Source of the DNA: Prunella strophiata
Taxonomy: Eukaryota > Chordata > Aves > Passeriformes > Prunellidae
NCBI GenBank assembly: GCA_036583965.1
Contig: JAZBQD010000027.1
Span: 24,993,001 to 25,057,000 of the forward strand
Direction: 5' to 3'
DNA length: 64,000 nucleotides
Both the position numbers and the translations under genes were made by a program. The notes beneath the pieces were generated by a model, which did no database searches, was not told the DNA's origin, and was given only the letters and a program-made list of their open reading frames with translations. Shown piece by piece: positions 49,880-62,909 of the stretch. Position 1 is the stretch's first letter. Each line of letters opens with the position of its first letter.

Positions 49880-50061
49880 CCCTGGCACAGGGTGCCCAGA
49901 GAAGCTGTGGCTGCCCCTGGATCCCTGGAAGTGTCCCAGGCCAGACTGGACAGGGCTTGGAGCACCCTGGGCTGGTGGAAGGTGTCCCTGCCCCTGGCAG
50001 AGGTGGAACTGGATGGGCTTTAAGGTCCTTTCCAACCCAAACCATTCTAGGATTCTGTGAA
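49880..50061 (+). mobile_element. CR1 LINE, 3'-end copy
   Basis: cctggcacagggtgcccaga, gaagctgtggctgcccctgg, ggcttggagcaccctgggct, ggtggaactggatgggcttt, tccaacccaaaccattctag, ending gattctgtga. Low divergence from the common motif suggests a fairly young copy. Confidence 0.85.
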
Positions 50062-52424
50062 TTTCTTAAACCTGAGTTTGTCCAGTTGTATAGAGGAAAC
50101 CTCAGTAGGTTAGTATTTCTCCTTTGGTTTCTTTTGCCTTTCTTGGTTGGCAGTAATGGAAATTACTCCAGTGTGATGCAGGTTGTGTTTGCCTTGCTTT
50201 TTGTGCCTGTTTGTGGCTCATACCATCCTGGACAGACACATTTATATAGATACAGGGTATGTGGAGATATGCTTGCATATGTGACACATCCAACCTCATA
50301 AACCTTTATTTAAAGGGTTTTCTGAGAGCCCACTGTGAACAATTTCTTTTGTGTGTTTGAAGCTCTAGACTTAATTCCAGTCTGGCTAAGAAATCTATAG
50401 CATGTATGTTTAGAGATGAAATGTAGATAAAATCTTACCTAACCACTATAGGAACTTGTAGTCAACTTGATTTAGATGTAGATTATTTCAAGCCCCTAAC
50501 CCAAGTGGATGGCATGGATGGAGAGGCTTTGTGTGGTGCTGATGGGTTCAGAATTTCACCATGTTCTGTGCACCCTGTTTGCACCAGGGGCCTGTTGCAC
50601 TCAAAGAAGGGAAAATTAACCATGGCAGATGGAATTCCTGGTCTTCCTTCTCACCCTTTGCTCCTGCATTCCCATCCAATCACTTGAGGCTGTGGATGGG
50701 GAAAAGAAAGGGATATTTCTCTAATATGGGAAGGGAGTTGAAGACTGTTTGTGTGCCAGGCACAACCCTAGGGATTGCATAACTGCAGTAAAAACATGAA
50801 GCTGTTTTGGCACTGTCAGAGTTGGCATGGAGGAGGAGCAGAGACCTTTGCTGGAACAAACAGTTCCCAAGTCAGCCTCAGTGCAGGGATCTCCTCCTTG
50901 GGATCCTTTCAGTTTTGTGGAGCTTTTTTTAAACTGTGCTGAGTTGAAACTGGATATAATTTCCATCAGGAAAGGAGCAGTTAGTTTTTTCTACCTAATC
51001 TTTCCTTGCTAATGGCCCTCTGTGTCTGCTGGACTACTTGGGATTTTCAGAGCACTATTAACCTGGATTTATGACCTGAGCTCAGTTAGAACTGCAAGCA
51101 CTGGGACCTTCAAGAATGTTAGAATCATTGCCCAGTTCTTAAAAACAATAAAGTGTCTGGATGTTTTACACTGAAGGATAAAAATTTCCAAAAGAAAAGG
51201 TCTGGATCCCAGATATGTTTTTAGGACTTTCAAAACTTCAGGTGTTTTGTTCAAGCTTGGACTAAAAATGACTCTTTGTACCCAGGAATAGTAATGTGCC
51301 CCTTCAAAATTCCAACATCCATTCCTAGGAGAGTTGTACAAAACTAATGGCTGAAGGGATGACAGCTTTGTAACAGACTTTGAGTGACACATTGTCAAAA
51401 GGGAGAAAAATGAAATTCTGGCATCTCAAGTGCAAAACTCTGAAAATTCCAGCAGGCTGATAATGGGTTGATTAGCAGTAAATCAAAGATGCTCAATAAT
51501 TATGGTTTCCTTACAGAAGTAACTTCCCAGTTATTAGGAAGTTAACCCAGTATGATTTTGAGGCTGGTCCTGTCCCATACCAGAGTGGGATGTAATGGTT
51601 TTTAGTGCAATTCCACCTAGATCCTGTCATTCCCTTCTGAGTAGAGAAGAGCTGGAAGAAGTTCAGACCCAGAAATAAACCAGGTAAGTGCCTGGAAGGC
51701 TGGAGTTCTGAGAGGGTAATAAAGTAGGTAAATATACAGCACAACTTGGCTCCATGACAGTTCACCTTCTATGGACACTGGTCGGGGAAAGAAGAGTTTC
51801 AGGTGTCTTTAAAAATAGCAGATGAAGTAATGGAGGAAATATTCATCTGGATACAGGGGAGGGAATCCTTAGAAAATAATGTCTTGCAGATCATCCCATT
51901 CTCTCTCTGAGAAATGATGGAAACATTGGAGGGTGCTGAGCAGCACATGAGGAGCGGGGAGAGGGTAGTAAGAAGCAAAACAGGCACAAACTGCTTGGTG
52001 AGAGGCAGGAGAGATGGCAAAACACCCTGTCCTGTTCTCTCCTCCTCCCAGGCACGCTGGGCCAGTCCCCCCAGAGCTGTGGTGGGAGTGGCTGCTGGAG
52101 GACAGCATCCTGCTGAGCAGCCGGGGCTGTTCCGTGTGCCAGAGCCTCTCTGAGCACAAGCTGCTCTGAGGGTTTTATCTCAGCGCCTGAGAATCCCTCC
52201 AGCCCTGCCTGGAACACGCATTCCATCCCAATGACAGTGGGATTTTAGGTAGCAGGACGCACTTTATTTGCCTTTTCTCAAGTGGTTGGTAGCAGAGAGC
52301 TGTAATATGAGAGCTTGAGTTCAGGGCTGGCCAGGGAGCAGAGGGAGATGTGTGCATCCAGAGGAGCCAGAGCAAGGAATTCCCATTGCCTGCAGTGACT
52401 GCCACTAACTGGGGAGTCATGCCC
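50062..52424. other. Intergenic DNA, no gene seen
   Basis: No recognised exon. Overlapping frames at 51.8-52.2 kb reflect moderate GC content. Confidence 0.6.
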
Positions 52425-52783
52425 TGACAGGAGCCAGCCTGAAAGACCTGGGGGTGCTCACCTGCAGAAGGCTCTGGGGAGACCTCAGCCCCTTCCAGCC
52501 CCAAAAGGGGCTCCAGGACAGCTGGAGAGGGACTTGGGACAAGGGATGGAGGGAAAAGATAAGGGGGAATGGCTTCCCACTGCCAGAGGGCAGGGTCAGA
52601 TGGGGTATTGGGGAGAAATCCTTCCCTGTGAGGATCAAGAGGCCCTAGAGAAGCTGTGACTGCCCCTGGATCCAGGGCTTGGAACAACCTGGGACAGTGG
52701 AAAGTGTCCCTGCCCATGGCAGGGTGTGGAACAGGGTGAACTTTTTGGTACCTTCCAACCCAAATTATTCCATGGTTCTGTAT
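52425..52783 (+). mobile_element. CR1 LINE, 3'-end copy
   Basis: ctctggggagacctcagccc, gggacttgggacaagggatg, ggggaatggcttcccactgc, ggcttggaacaacctgggac, then ccttccaacccaaattattc. It ends about 45 bp before the 52.83-kb LTR. Confidence 0.85.
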
Positions 52784-52827
52784 ATTCCATAAATGATAAC
52801 ATTCCATGTCTGTTCTTTACTGACGGG

Positions 52828-53897
52828 TGTTGGGGGTTAGGTTCTTTCCTTTTGTTCCTTTTTACTTAGGGAATTTTTTCCCACAAATTGCTAGGAAACA
52901 CTAACAACTGGGTACTTAAGAAAAACAAAAGAGGTGGCCAAGCTCAGGGGGGGAGAGCATCTGGTTGCACTTCTCTTATCTGGGAGTTTCTCTCCGAGGG
53001 GCAGAGATACCACGAGATTTGGGCTGGTAAAAGACAGGGCTGGGGCAGCTGCTGGCTCTCTCTCTCTTTCTCTCTGTCTTTCTCTCTCTCTTTCTCTGTT
53101 TCAGGAGAGCACGGTCAGAACTGCTGCTTGGGGAAGGGAATTCGCTGCTGCCACTGGGGCCCAGCCCAGAGCTGCTGGTTCTGCCATGGGTGAGCTTCAG
53201 CTTGTGAGAGCAGCCACTGAACTGGGACCTTATTAACACCCACCTCACTGAAAGAGGGACCCATCCCCATCTTCACCGGGATCAGATGCCCCGGGGTTTG
53301 TGAAGCAAAGCCTCTCCTCCATCCCTTCCCGGGATCGGCTGCCCCGGGGTTTGTGGAGCAAAGCCTCTCCTCCATCCCTTGTGGAGCAAAGCCTCTCCTC
53401 CATCTCTTGTGGAGCAAAGCCTCTCCTCCATCCCTTCCCGGGATCAGATGCCCCGGGGTTTGTGAAGCAAGGCCTCTCCTCCATCCCCTCCCGGGATCGG
53501 CTGCCCCGGGGTTTGTGAAGCAAGGCCTCTCTCCCATCCCTCCCCGCCGGGCCCGGCCGCCATCACCGCGGGCTCCCCGGGCCCGCCCCGCAGCGCCCCC
53601 CGCAGGCGCGGGGGAACAGCGCAGCCCTGCCCGGGCGCAGCAGCGCCCCTGCCGGCCGTGCCCGGACCTGCAGCGCGGGGAAGGCGGTGCGGCCATGGCG
53701 GCGCTCCTGGTGCGGCTGGGGCTAAGGCAGAGCTGCTGCTGTTTGTTTGCCTTGCTGTGCCTGCTACTCAAGAGCTGTTATTCCCGCCCTCACACCTTTG
53801 CCTGAAAACCCCTTCATTTCAAAATTATAGTAATTGGTAGGGTTATGCTTTTCCATTCTGCCTTCCTTAGCAGACACCTGTGTTTCAAACCAAGACA
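52828..53897 (+). mobile_element. Solo LTR (1,070 bp) of a related passerine endogenous retrovirus
   Basis: It starts TGTTGGGGG and ends CCAAGACA. Flanking pentamers acggg (52823-52827) and atggg (53898-53902) differ by one C-to-T change, as CpG decay would give. Its last 120 bp match the reverse complement of the start of the 47.75-kb LTR (shared CCTTCCTTA and AACCAAGACA), so it is in the opposite orientation. The middle holds a CT-rich tract (53059-53100), a VNTR and a CpG-rich stretch (53545-53715), probably the U3 promoter. No retroviral gene remains. Confidence 0.8.
53278..53540. repeat. VNTR inside the LTR: 53-bp units with a nested 28-bp unit
   Basis: Units begin gggatc at 53278, 53331, 53440 and 53493. 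Steps of 53 bp alternate agatgcc and ggctgcc variants. The second unit is lengthened by two extra copies of a 28-bp segment (ttgtggagcaaagcctctcc...). A 218-codon minus-strand open frame through here comes from the repeat. Confidence 0.85.
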
Positions 53898-55774
53898 ATG
53901 GGTGATGTTCCCAAAGGGACAGCAGAAATCAGAGGCCTTGTGGACCACACTGGAGAGGTGGAGTATGGGTGGAAAAGGCTTCTGGCAGAAGGACTTGTTT
54001 GGTGACCTTTACCCCTCAGAAGTGTTCTAATAAATCCTAAGGAAACACATAGGAAATTGGATGTTTGTAGCAAGTAATGGCCTGGAAGAACAGCCTGCAG
54101 CCTTAGGCAAAGCTGAAAACCAAAGACGTAGCAAATTAATCATTAAGCACAGTAATGGTTTGTTTTCAATACTTTATTGTAAGAAATGTAGCTTTTTATT
54201 GTCAGGTACTCATGCTTTAGGATTTTCTCCTGGTTAGGCCTAGGATGGTTTACACATAGAGAACCCAGAAAGGATTTGGTCTTGGAAAAATGATCGTGCT
54301 AATGAGAATTAATTCCCCTGATGGAAATGATCCCATAGAATTCAGAGCAAATAGAGAAGGTGGCCATTTGTGACCCATTTCAGACCAGCCTTTAAACATA
54401 CAATTAAAATTAAGCATATGTTTATATTTCTTTGACGTCAGTGAGACTTCAACGGGGCTTAAGTGATGTCCTGACTAGAGAAGCTTCCATCACCTCATAG
54501 TTCTGCTGATTTAAACCTGGACTGAAACAGATGTCCTTAAAGCCTCCATGCATTTTTATGTGATGTTCAATCCCACTGGCAAATGTGTTCACAATAGAAT
54601 AAAAATGTAGTGCCAAGTTGTATTCAGAACCAGAGCTGGCTGCAGGATTGATGGCAAGATTTTATACAGCTTTGTCACAATTTGTCTCCACAGGAAGCTT
54701 TGTTTGGGGGTGTACAGGGAGAGGTCTCATTAGGGAAAAGGCAGCAGGGAATATTTTTACATTCCTTGAATAAGATGCCATCGTCCCATGTGGAAAGGGA
54801 AGAGGTAGCCAGCAAGGAAGCAAGGGTTTGTTCTGATAAGCAAAGTGCTGGAATAAGCTCTGTGTGCTTGGCATCAAATGAGAGGGGATGCTGCTATAAA
54901 CTGTGCTGAACCTGCTCTCAGGGCTGGTGTGCTGCTTGCTGAGCTCTGGGTATTGACAATGACTGGTGAACGCTGGTCATGGTTTATGCTGCTTCTGTGT
55001 TTTAAAAAAAAAAAGCAAGCAGAGCAAAAGGAGAAAGGTTAGAGTCTACAGGCTCAGGAGTGGAATGAGGAGCTGCAGGTGAGGACCCTGCTCTGCAGTC
55101 AGCACTGTTTCACCAGGGCAGCTGGGCAGAGTTCCCCCAAACAAAAGGTGGAACAGAGAAAAGAGAAATTCTGCAAATGTCTCAAGCACAAGAACTGCTT
55201 TGTTCTCCTTATTTCTGCATCCTATTTTAACAATTTGCATACCTGAGTGCCTTGTTGCCACGATGATTCTTCACCAGGGTCTTTATGAAATTATCAATAT
55301 TATCTGTGAGCTGTTTTCCTCACGTGTTTCATTCACTTGCCTGCTCCTGCAAATGGCACAGGACTGTGTCCTTCTGCCACTAGCTGGCTGGTTTGTCATA
55401 CTGAAACATTCCCATGTCACATACTGACAAAAATATACGTTATGCTTCAATCTGTGGGTATTTTCTCTTCAGATGTTTTACTTGGCACCTCCACAGGAGT
55501 AAGCCCTGTTAGACTCACTGTAAGTACAGAGTTATGTCCCTTCACATAATTTATTTTGGGAGTATCCAGGAATGTAGAGAAGCATAATCATTGAGGACTA
55601 AGCTCAATGCGCCCATTTAGTCATTATTGAAAAGGATTATGCTCTATCAAATAATAACATCCTCTGCTAATTCCTGTGTAAAGTTTGTTTTCTTTGGCAA
55701 ATTGCTGTGTATTCTTTTCCAGTAGATAGTGATACTTGTAAGGGGTGAGTAGATAAGGCATGAATCATTGGCTC
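53898..55774. other. Intergenic DNA, no gene seen
   Basis: Unique-looking sequence after the LTR; nothing recognised. Confidence 0.6.
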
Positions 55775-55995
55775 AGAAAATATCCTGAGTGGGCCCACAG
55801 GGATCATGGAGTCCAACCCCAGTCCCTGCACAGACACCCCAACAATCCCACCCTGTGCATCCCTGAGGGCTTTGCCCAAACCCTCCTGGAGCTCTGGCAG
55901 CCTTGGGGCTGTGCCCATTCCCTGGGGAGCCTGGGCAGTGCCCAGCACCCTCTGGGGAAAGAACCTTTCCCTGATCCTCAGCCTGACCCTCCTGT
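55775..55995 (-). mobile_element. CR1 LINE, 3'-end copy, same subfamily as at 8.6 kb
   Basis: gctcagaaaatatcctgagt, gggatcatggagtccaaccc, cagacaccccaacaatccca, gctctggcagccttggggct, cagtgcccagcaccctctgg. Confidence 0.8.
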
Positions 55996-58900
55996 TCTGG
56001 TGTTCTGCACTCTGATCTTTGGTTCTGCACTCGGATCTTTGGTTCTCCCCCAAGGCAGTGGGTAAGTGAGGCAGAGATGGAGTTTAAATGCAGGATTGTG
56101 GAGAGAGGTCCTCCCAGAAGAGCCATTGCTTGTGGGGAATGTGCCTCCTTTTTCACAGACTCATAGGAACCTCCTCAATTTCCTTATGTAACAAAAAACT
56201 ACCTTATCCTGGGAGGGACCGGTTCATTACTGTGAGAGGTAACAAGTAAAAATCCCAAGGCACAGCTCATGTTTAGGAATCATCCACCACAGAGATTTTA
56301 ATTCCCTAGGAATTCCTTTAATTCCTTTAATGCCTTAGACCCCGCCACCTCCCAGACCCCTCTGTCCCAGCACAGAGCATGAGTCCCTGGAGCTACAGAA
56401 CAGGGATCACAGGGCTGGAAGCCTTTCCTTGCCTCACACTGCCTTGAGCAGCAGCACCAGGGATGCCAGGCTGGGGCCAGCAGACCCTGAAGTTTAAGAG
56501 AATGAGGTAAGATAGAGGAAAATTACCCGGAGTATTTCTGTAACTCAACATTGTGCAAAAAGAATAATTGGGATAGTCAGGTCCTGAGACATGAAATGCA
56601 CTTTTTTTCTTGTTGTATTGGAATGCCCAGGTATGTTTGTAGAGTTGTTAAAAAATCCTTCTGCATGCACCATGTATTTATCCACTGTTCTGTGCTGATC
56701 TCTGTGTGATAGTGACTTTGAATATTTCCAGGTTTTACTTCTGTTTCTTAATTTCTACTTGCAAAACGATCTGTCAGTTTGTTATTCTGGGGAGAGTGAT
56801 GGCTTGCTGCCGGGCAGGGTGGTGTGGGTGATGTTTGCCTCATCCCGATGTTTTCCAGCTATTTCTGGGAGCAGATGTCTTTAATCACAAGGATCCTCCA
56901 CTTCAGAAATAAATAATGGAAATACTCATCACTGCGTAAAGTGACTGCCAAGGATCAATCTGATAAGGAACAGCGACTCACAAATTCAGCTGTCAGTGAG
57001 AAATCGTTGGGTTTGCTCTTACTCCAGAGTGCCTTTGACCATTTCTGAGGTAGAGAAAAGATTTCATAGTTTCTCAGGGAGAGATGTGCAAGTCTACAGT
57101 ACCTGAGAAACAGCTGGCTCCTGATTTCCTTGTTTTTATTTGTATATTAAGGCAAACTTGTTTAACTTCCAGCTGATCTATTCCTCAGTGACAAACAAAA
57201 AAAAAAAAAAAAAGCAAGCTAGAAAAAAATACAGTTTCCTCATTCTGCAGCTGTAAAAAATTGTCCACTTTTCTGTGAATTCTGAAAATTTGGACTCAAT
57301 TCTTCCTGAAACAACAGGCTGGGAGATTGTTCATATAAGACTTAATTTTTATTATTTTGATTATTTTTGATTACTATGCTTGGTACCAGAATGAATCAGT
57401 ACATTGAGGTTCTGCTGCTCTAGAAGTATTTTGAAAATTCAAATTCAGCCTCAGCACACAAAAATATCTTTTTTTCCTGGGATGGAAGAGGACTGAGGGT
57501 CCATAACTCCTACTGGTTAAAAAATTGTCCTATCTGAGTTTAATTTGTTTTACAGAGTGTTTCTTTGTGGTTAGGAAATGTTTTTATGTGCTTTGCCTTT
57601 GTCATAACAATATAATAGATTTAGGGAATTAGGGAATAAAGTTTCCTGATAGTTAAAAGCTTTGATGGTATCTAGGAACTTTCCTGAATATTAGGACATA
57701 TTAAAAATAAACCCAGCCCTCTGCCTGCTGTAGTGTCTCATATCAGTCTTTGATGTGGGGTTTTCATGCCCAACTTAGTTTATAGGTGTGATACAAAGAA
57801 AGTAACAGTCAGGAGAATGAGGATAAAATAATAACCCAAAGAGATGAAGGCAGTGTTTGTCAGCAGAAGGATGCAAAACTCAGCAAACATATTTCTCCAG
57901 AGCTTCTCCTTGGTCTGTCACACCTGGAGTTTTGCACTGCTCCTGGATTTCCATTATAATTTCTGATGTGGAACTTGCGGTCACAGCAGAGCTCAGATTG
58001 ATTTTAGTCAAGAGAGAAGGCGAAGAGTAATGGCTGCATGGAAAGAAAAGGAAGGCATTAGAACAGAAATGGCCTCATTTGAGAGAGGAAATGTGCAAGT
58101 TGCCCTTTAAGTGGAGTGTTGTCTTTGAAGAGCCTGAATGAACCATAAAGCCAGCGACCCGTGGTGTTAATAACAGAGTGTGAAGTGAATGTTGATGGTG
58201 CCATTACTCTCAAAAGGGCAAACAAGGTTGTCCAAACACCTTCAGCTATTTAATGAAAATATATCTCTTCAAAAGTATATCCCCAATATAGTCTCTGGGT
58301 TCCTCTCAGTTTTCTTATGATACTTGGGGCAGTTCTTTGCACTTTTTAGGAGTGGGGTTGACTTAATTTCTTTTGGTTTATGTACTGACCACAAGGTCTT
58401 CATTAATTACTGATTTTTAGTTTGAATTTCAAACTGAATTCTATTTCTTGTAGCTTTTTGTTTTCACTGACTTTAATAATGGTTGCAGGACAGAGCTGAG
58501 ACTTCTGGACCTGTGAGTCCTCACTTTTTCCCAGGGAACATTAAACTGTATCTATAAATATGTGATAACCACAAGATTTTTTCAAGGGGAAATCAAGGGG
58601 AAACTGCTGGGCACGGTTGTCAACAAGGCACTGGGCAAGAAGGAGGGTGGGAAATGACAGTGAGGACAACAGATCTTCAGAATAATTACCTTCTTGTCAT
58701 TCATGTTCTTAAAATGTTTGGGGTTTATTGTCTATTGCCTCTTTTAGTGACTGATTTTTGTTTAGACTGAGACAACTTTATTTACATCCATAATGTAAGT
58801 GGTACTCTTGGATATAATTTAATAAAATATTTGGTCCTGTACTCATCTCATTTAAACTGTCCTAGTATAAATGGGATCAGTCTCAGTATAAAATTACTCT

Positions 58901-61900
58901 AATTTGTTGAAAAGCCACAAGTCAAAGTCTCATGAAAAGCCAGTTTCCTGTCAAGGAAAGCTGGGAATATCAAGTCCTGGGCAACCTGGTCTGTCCCCAG
59001 AGCTCTGCTTTGAGCTGGAGGATAGGCTAGGAGCCTCCCAAGGCCCCTTCCAGCCACTTCTCCCTGTGATCCCATCATTTTATGAGGGCAGACACCATAG
59101 ATCCAATAGCAGGCAATTACAGGGACTGGACTTCTCCCTTAATATAAAGTTTTCCCTGACATGCTGCACTTCAGGCACTCAGGGGATATTTCAGGATCAC
59201 AGGATTGTGACTGAAACCTGCCGTTATTTTAGCCCTTTATGTTTGTTTCCATAAGTGCCATGGGTGGCTTGGCCACAGCCCCAGAAAACCACCTTGTAGG
59301 TGGGAAGCAGGGAGAGAAAGGAAAGGAATATCAAGGAATCAGGCACCTGGCTGAGAGCTCCCTTCAGAAGTCCCTACTGGTGCAAAGTTTTCTCATTCAC
59401 AGTGGAAAGTCCTCCAGTATTATTACTTTTTTTGTATGTCATAGGGGAAATATTTCCATGTGGGAGTGGGGAAGTAAGAGCAGAGGCAAATTGGCTTGGA
59501 GGAAAAGCCATTTTTCTGCAGCCCTGATATATCTGATAAATGGTTTTAAGGACTAAAGTGGTAAAAAAGAATGCATTTACTCTGCCAGATGTCAGTGATA
59601 GGAAGCACCAGCTTGAAAATCCTGCTTTAGGCAGAACCCCAGCTGAACCATGTCAGGATATGCAATGGACAAGCAAATGGCTAATTTTCACTTGGAGAAA
59701 TCTTAATAGCAAATTTACAGTTCCCCCCACACCTCATGGAGCTATAAATAATGATTTTCACCACAGGAGAGAGATATTTTATCTTGACAAGAGCAAATGT
59801 CAGCCTTCCATGGAACACCTCATGTTCCTGAGCCTGATCAAAGAGTGATTTTTCTCTGATACATGGTGAAATGTCTGGAAGAAAGTAGTGGGTTTGTGTG
59901 AAGCATCCGACAAAATACCCCTTTTTGTTTGCTTAATTGCGTGTTTGTCCTGCTATTCCCACTCTCCCTTTTCCACGGTCTGCCTGAAGCTATGCCCTTG
60001 AGGACACACTGAGAGGGGCCCTGTAATTTGGCATGGCTTCAGGAGGGATCTCTTTGGTGCCTCTCAAGGCTTTTTTCCACACCCTGTCATTGCCTCGCTG
60101 CGGTCCAGGGCTCCTTCCCACTGTGGAGCAGCCGCAGGAAGGGAGGGAAGCCAAGGAGGCAGCGCAGGGCTGGGGGCTCTGGCAGCTCTGGACACACACA
60201 TACGGCAGGGAGGGTCAGGGACCCTGCAGCAGGCAGCTCTTAGTGGGCTGAAACAGCCTGAAATTAGAACAAACTTCACATAAAAGACAAGGCAAAGGGG
60301 TTTCTTAACCCGTTCCAAGGTTAGTTGGAGAGGCACCCCACAGCACAGTGTGTGAGAGGATGGGGGGAAGGCAGCTGCTAAACTTCCTTTGTCACAGGGA
60401 AAAATAATAAATCATGAAACCCTACCCATAATTTTCTTGAAGAAACAGGATTAAGATCAAAAATAATTATATGAAGTAACAAGAACAGTCACAGTGTATA
60501 AAAAAACCTTTTTATTTCTCCTTGCGTCAACAAGAAGGGAAAAGGAATTTTTGACTTTTAGTTACTCAGCTCCTTATCAGGAGTCTGAGTTGTTTCCTTG
60601 ACCAGGGAGAAATCGGCGTTTTGATAATCAGAACTGACTCTGGGAGTTCTAATGGAAATCCTGGAGTTTCCCTGTTTGCTGGGGGTAATGTTTATTCCAG
60701 CATTTGCTATCTGTAAAACCACAAAAACTATAACCAGAGTTGTCTCCTGGGAATCGTGCTGAGGAGAGATTTAAAATGCCGAGAAAGGGAGTCAGAGATA
60801 AACCCTGGGTTTGCAGATGCCCCCTCCTTGGCAGGGTTCAGGGGCAGCTGATCAGGCCTGTGAGCAGCACGTGGCTCCAGCACAGGTCTGTGCCTGGAGC
60901 TGGGCTGTGCAGGGAGAAGGGGAGAGCAGAAGGAACCCCAGGAATGGGGGGCACACCTGCCCTGGGCACTCATGGTCACTTCTCAGCGCTGGTGCTTCTC
61001 TTGTGCTCAGCAGGGCATTTCAAAGAAGTGCACTTGGAGGATTTAGAGCACAGATGAGGTGGTCAGACCCTCAGCCTTGCTGGCAAATCCCCAGTCAAAG
61101 GGGAAAGTAACTAACTTGATGAGAACAATTTTATTCATGTTTTTGTCATCTTTACGTGTCTCCAGACCAATATTGAGCTCTGACACATTTCAGAGTCCTT
61201 TCCTACCAAGAGACGAGGTGGTCTGCAGACAGTGGTTGACGTGGAAGACAAAAGGACCCAAATAATGGCACCATCGTGGATTCACTGCATTCTTCTGGTT
61301 GATGTTCCCTCAGATGGCACATTGAGGATGTGGAGGAGGAGGCTGCCACATCAAACAGGCACTTTCTGAGCTGGCAGTCCTAGGCTGGCTTTCTAAACAT
61401 ACACTTGCCCTTCTTTGTGACAGCACTTACAGGGCAGCTCTTCCCCTACCCTGCTTTTTCCCTCACAAATGAGACAGACCACTAGATCATCAGTGGTGGC
61501 CAGAGTGGCTCAGCCCCTCGGTGCATCACAGCAGGGGACCAGTAAGATAATGGAGAAAATGAGGATTCTGCCTTGCTTTGTGCCGAGGAGTGGCTTGCTG
61601 TCCTCTAATTGTGGCTGCTGCTATGCCAGACACTTAACTTTGTTAATACAACGTGAATGCCACCTACGTGCCCCTCACTTGTATCCTCTGGTCTGCTGCA
61701 CTTTGAGGAGGTCTCTGCTGAGTCATTTAAGCCTTTTCTTCTCCCCTTTATCTTTGCTTTTTTTAGACCACATTTTTCAAAGAAGTGGGTTCCAATTTAG
61801 GCACAGAGTTTGTGCAAAGCCCCAGTGTAAAAATGGGTCTTTGGAAAGAACTTGACATCAGCGCTGAAGTGAAACTCAGTCTCGTCTTTTGGTGTGTCTG

Positions 61901-62040
61901 GAGGAGAACTGGCATCTTTGAGAGGTGTCATGTTGAGTGCAGGGTATGGGTGAGGTTTGAGCCTGTCAGGCTCTCCCACTGACTCACTGTGAGCTCCAAA
62001 AGCCCAGGTAGGAAATACTTTTTTGGGTGTTAATCAAAGG
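55996..62040. other. Intergenic DNA, no gene seen
   Basis: Six kilobases without a recognised exon. A diverged CR1-like scrap may lie at 58960-59060 (caacctggtctgtccccaga, aaggccccttccagcc). An A run lies at 57199-57212. Confidence 0.55.
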
Positions 62041-62250
62041 ATCATAGACTCATGGAATAGTTTGGGTTGGAAGGGACATTAAAGCACATCCAGTGCCACC
62101 CCATGCCATGGGCAGGGACACCTTCCACTATCCCAGATTTGCTCCAAGCCCCATCCAGCCTGGCCTTGGACACTTCCAGGGATCCAGCCTCCCCACCCTC
62201 ACAGCGAACAATTCCTTCCTAATCTGAACCTTCAACTTAAGGCCACTCCC
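62041..62250 (-). mobile_element. CR1 LINE, 3'-end copy
   Basis: atcatagactcatggaatag, tttgggttggaagggacatt, accccatgccatgggcaggg, cagcctggccttggacactt. Last recognised mobile element before the CpG-rich block. Confidence 0.85.
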
Positions 62251-62689
62251 TGTTTAGCAGGAAACAATGCAGCAAATAATACAATTTAGAAATACATTTT
62301 CCAATTCCAGTTTATTTCAAAACACTTCAATTTCAAATCCATTAAAGCAAAACAAAAAAAAATGTGAATGAATGGAAGGGAATTCTAAGGTCTTCTTTGA
62401 TCATCACAAAGGATGAAAGTGATAGAATTTATAATTACTTTAAATTCCACTTTTCAGATGGAAGTGTAAAGTGGACCAAAGGGGACTGAGTGATCAAGCA
62501 ACATCTTGGTGGACCTGGCCAAGGTTCACAGGGCACAGTCACCGCTGTTTCAACACCCATCCTTTCAAAACCAAGAGTCTGCAAGTGAAAGTGTTACACG
62601 TGCAAATATTCACGAGGTACTTGAAGAGCATGAAAGTGTTTTGTGGTCACACACGCTGAACCAAGCACCTTGAGAGAGGCACATTCCCA

Positions 62690-62909
62690 CAGTAACACCC
62701 ACCGCCGCCGCCACAGCAAGGCGTTTTTAACGCGAGGGATATTTTAACGCAAACTCCATTTATTCGGTTACTATTTTTTATTATATTTATTTTCTGCCAC
62801 ATCAGTCGCTCGCTCCGGCTCCGGCCAAGCGCTCCCCACGGCAGCGCCCGGGGCTCCTCCGCGCCCTCGGCCCGGTCACCGCAGCGCCCGGAGCGACGGA
62901 GCCGCCGCT
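62690..62909. other. CpG-rich block next to the 17-bp array
   Basis: About 220 bp with many CpGs (CCGCCGCCGCC, GGCTCCGGCC, CGGAGCGACGGAGCCGCCG), interrupted by an AT-rich piece. TTTTAACGC occurs twice (62725-62733 and 62742-62750). No convincing exon or long ORF is present. It could be a CpG-island promoter of a gene beyond the window, or GC-rich flank of the minisatellite. Confidence 0.5.

Noticed and set aside
52175..52807. 210-codon minus-strand frame
   Set aside because: Mostly antisense to a CR1 3' end.
53115..53771. 218-codon minus-strand frame with repeated HKPRGSRSREGMEER-like units
   Set aside because: It is the VNTR of an LTR read antisense; the 28-bp sub-units break the phase of the repeat.
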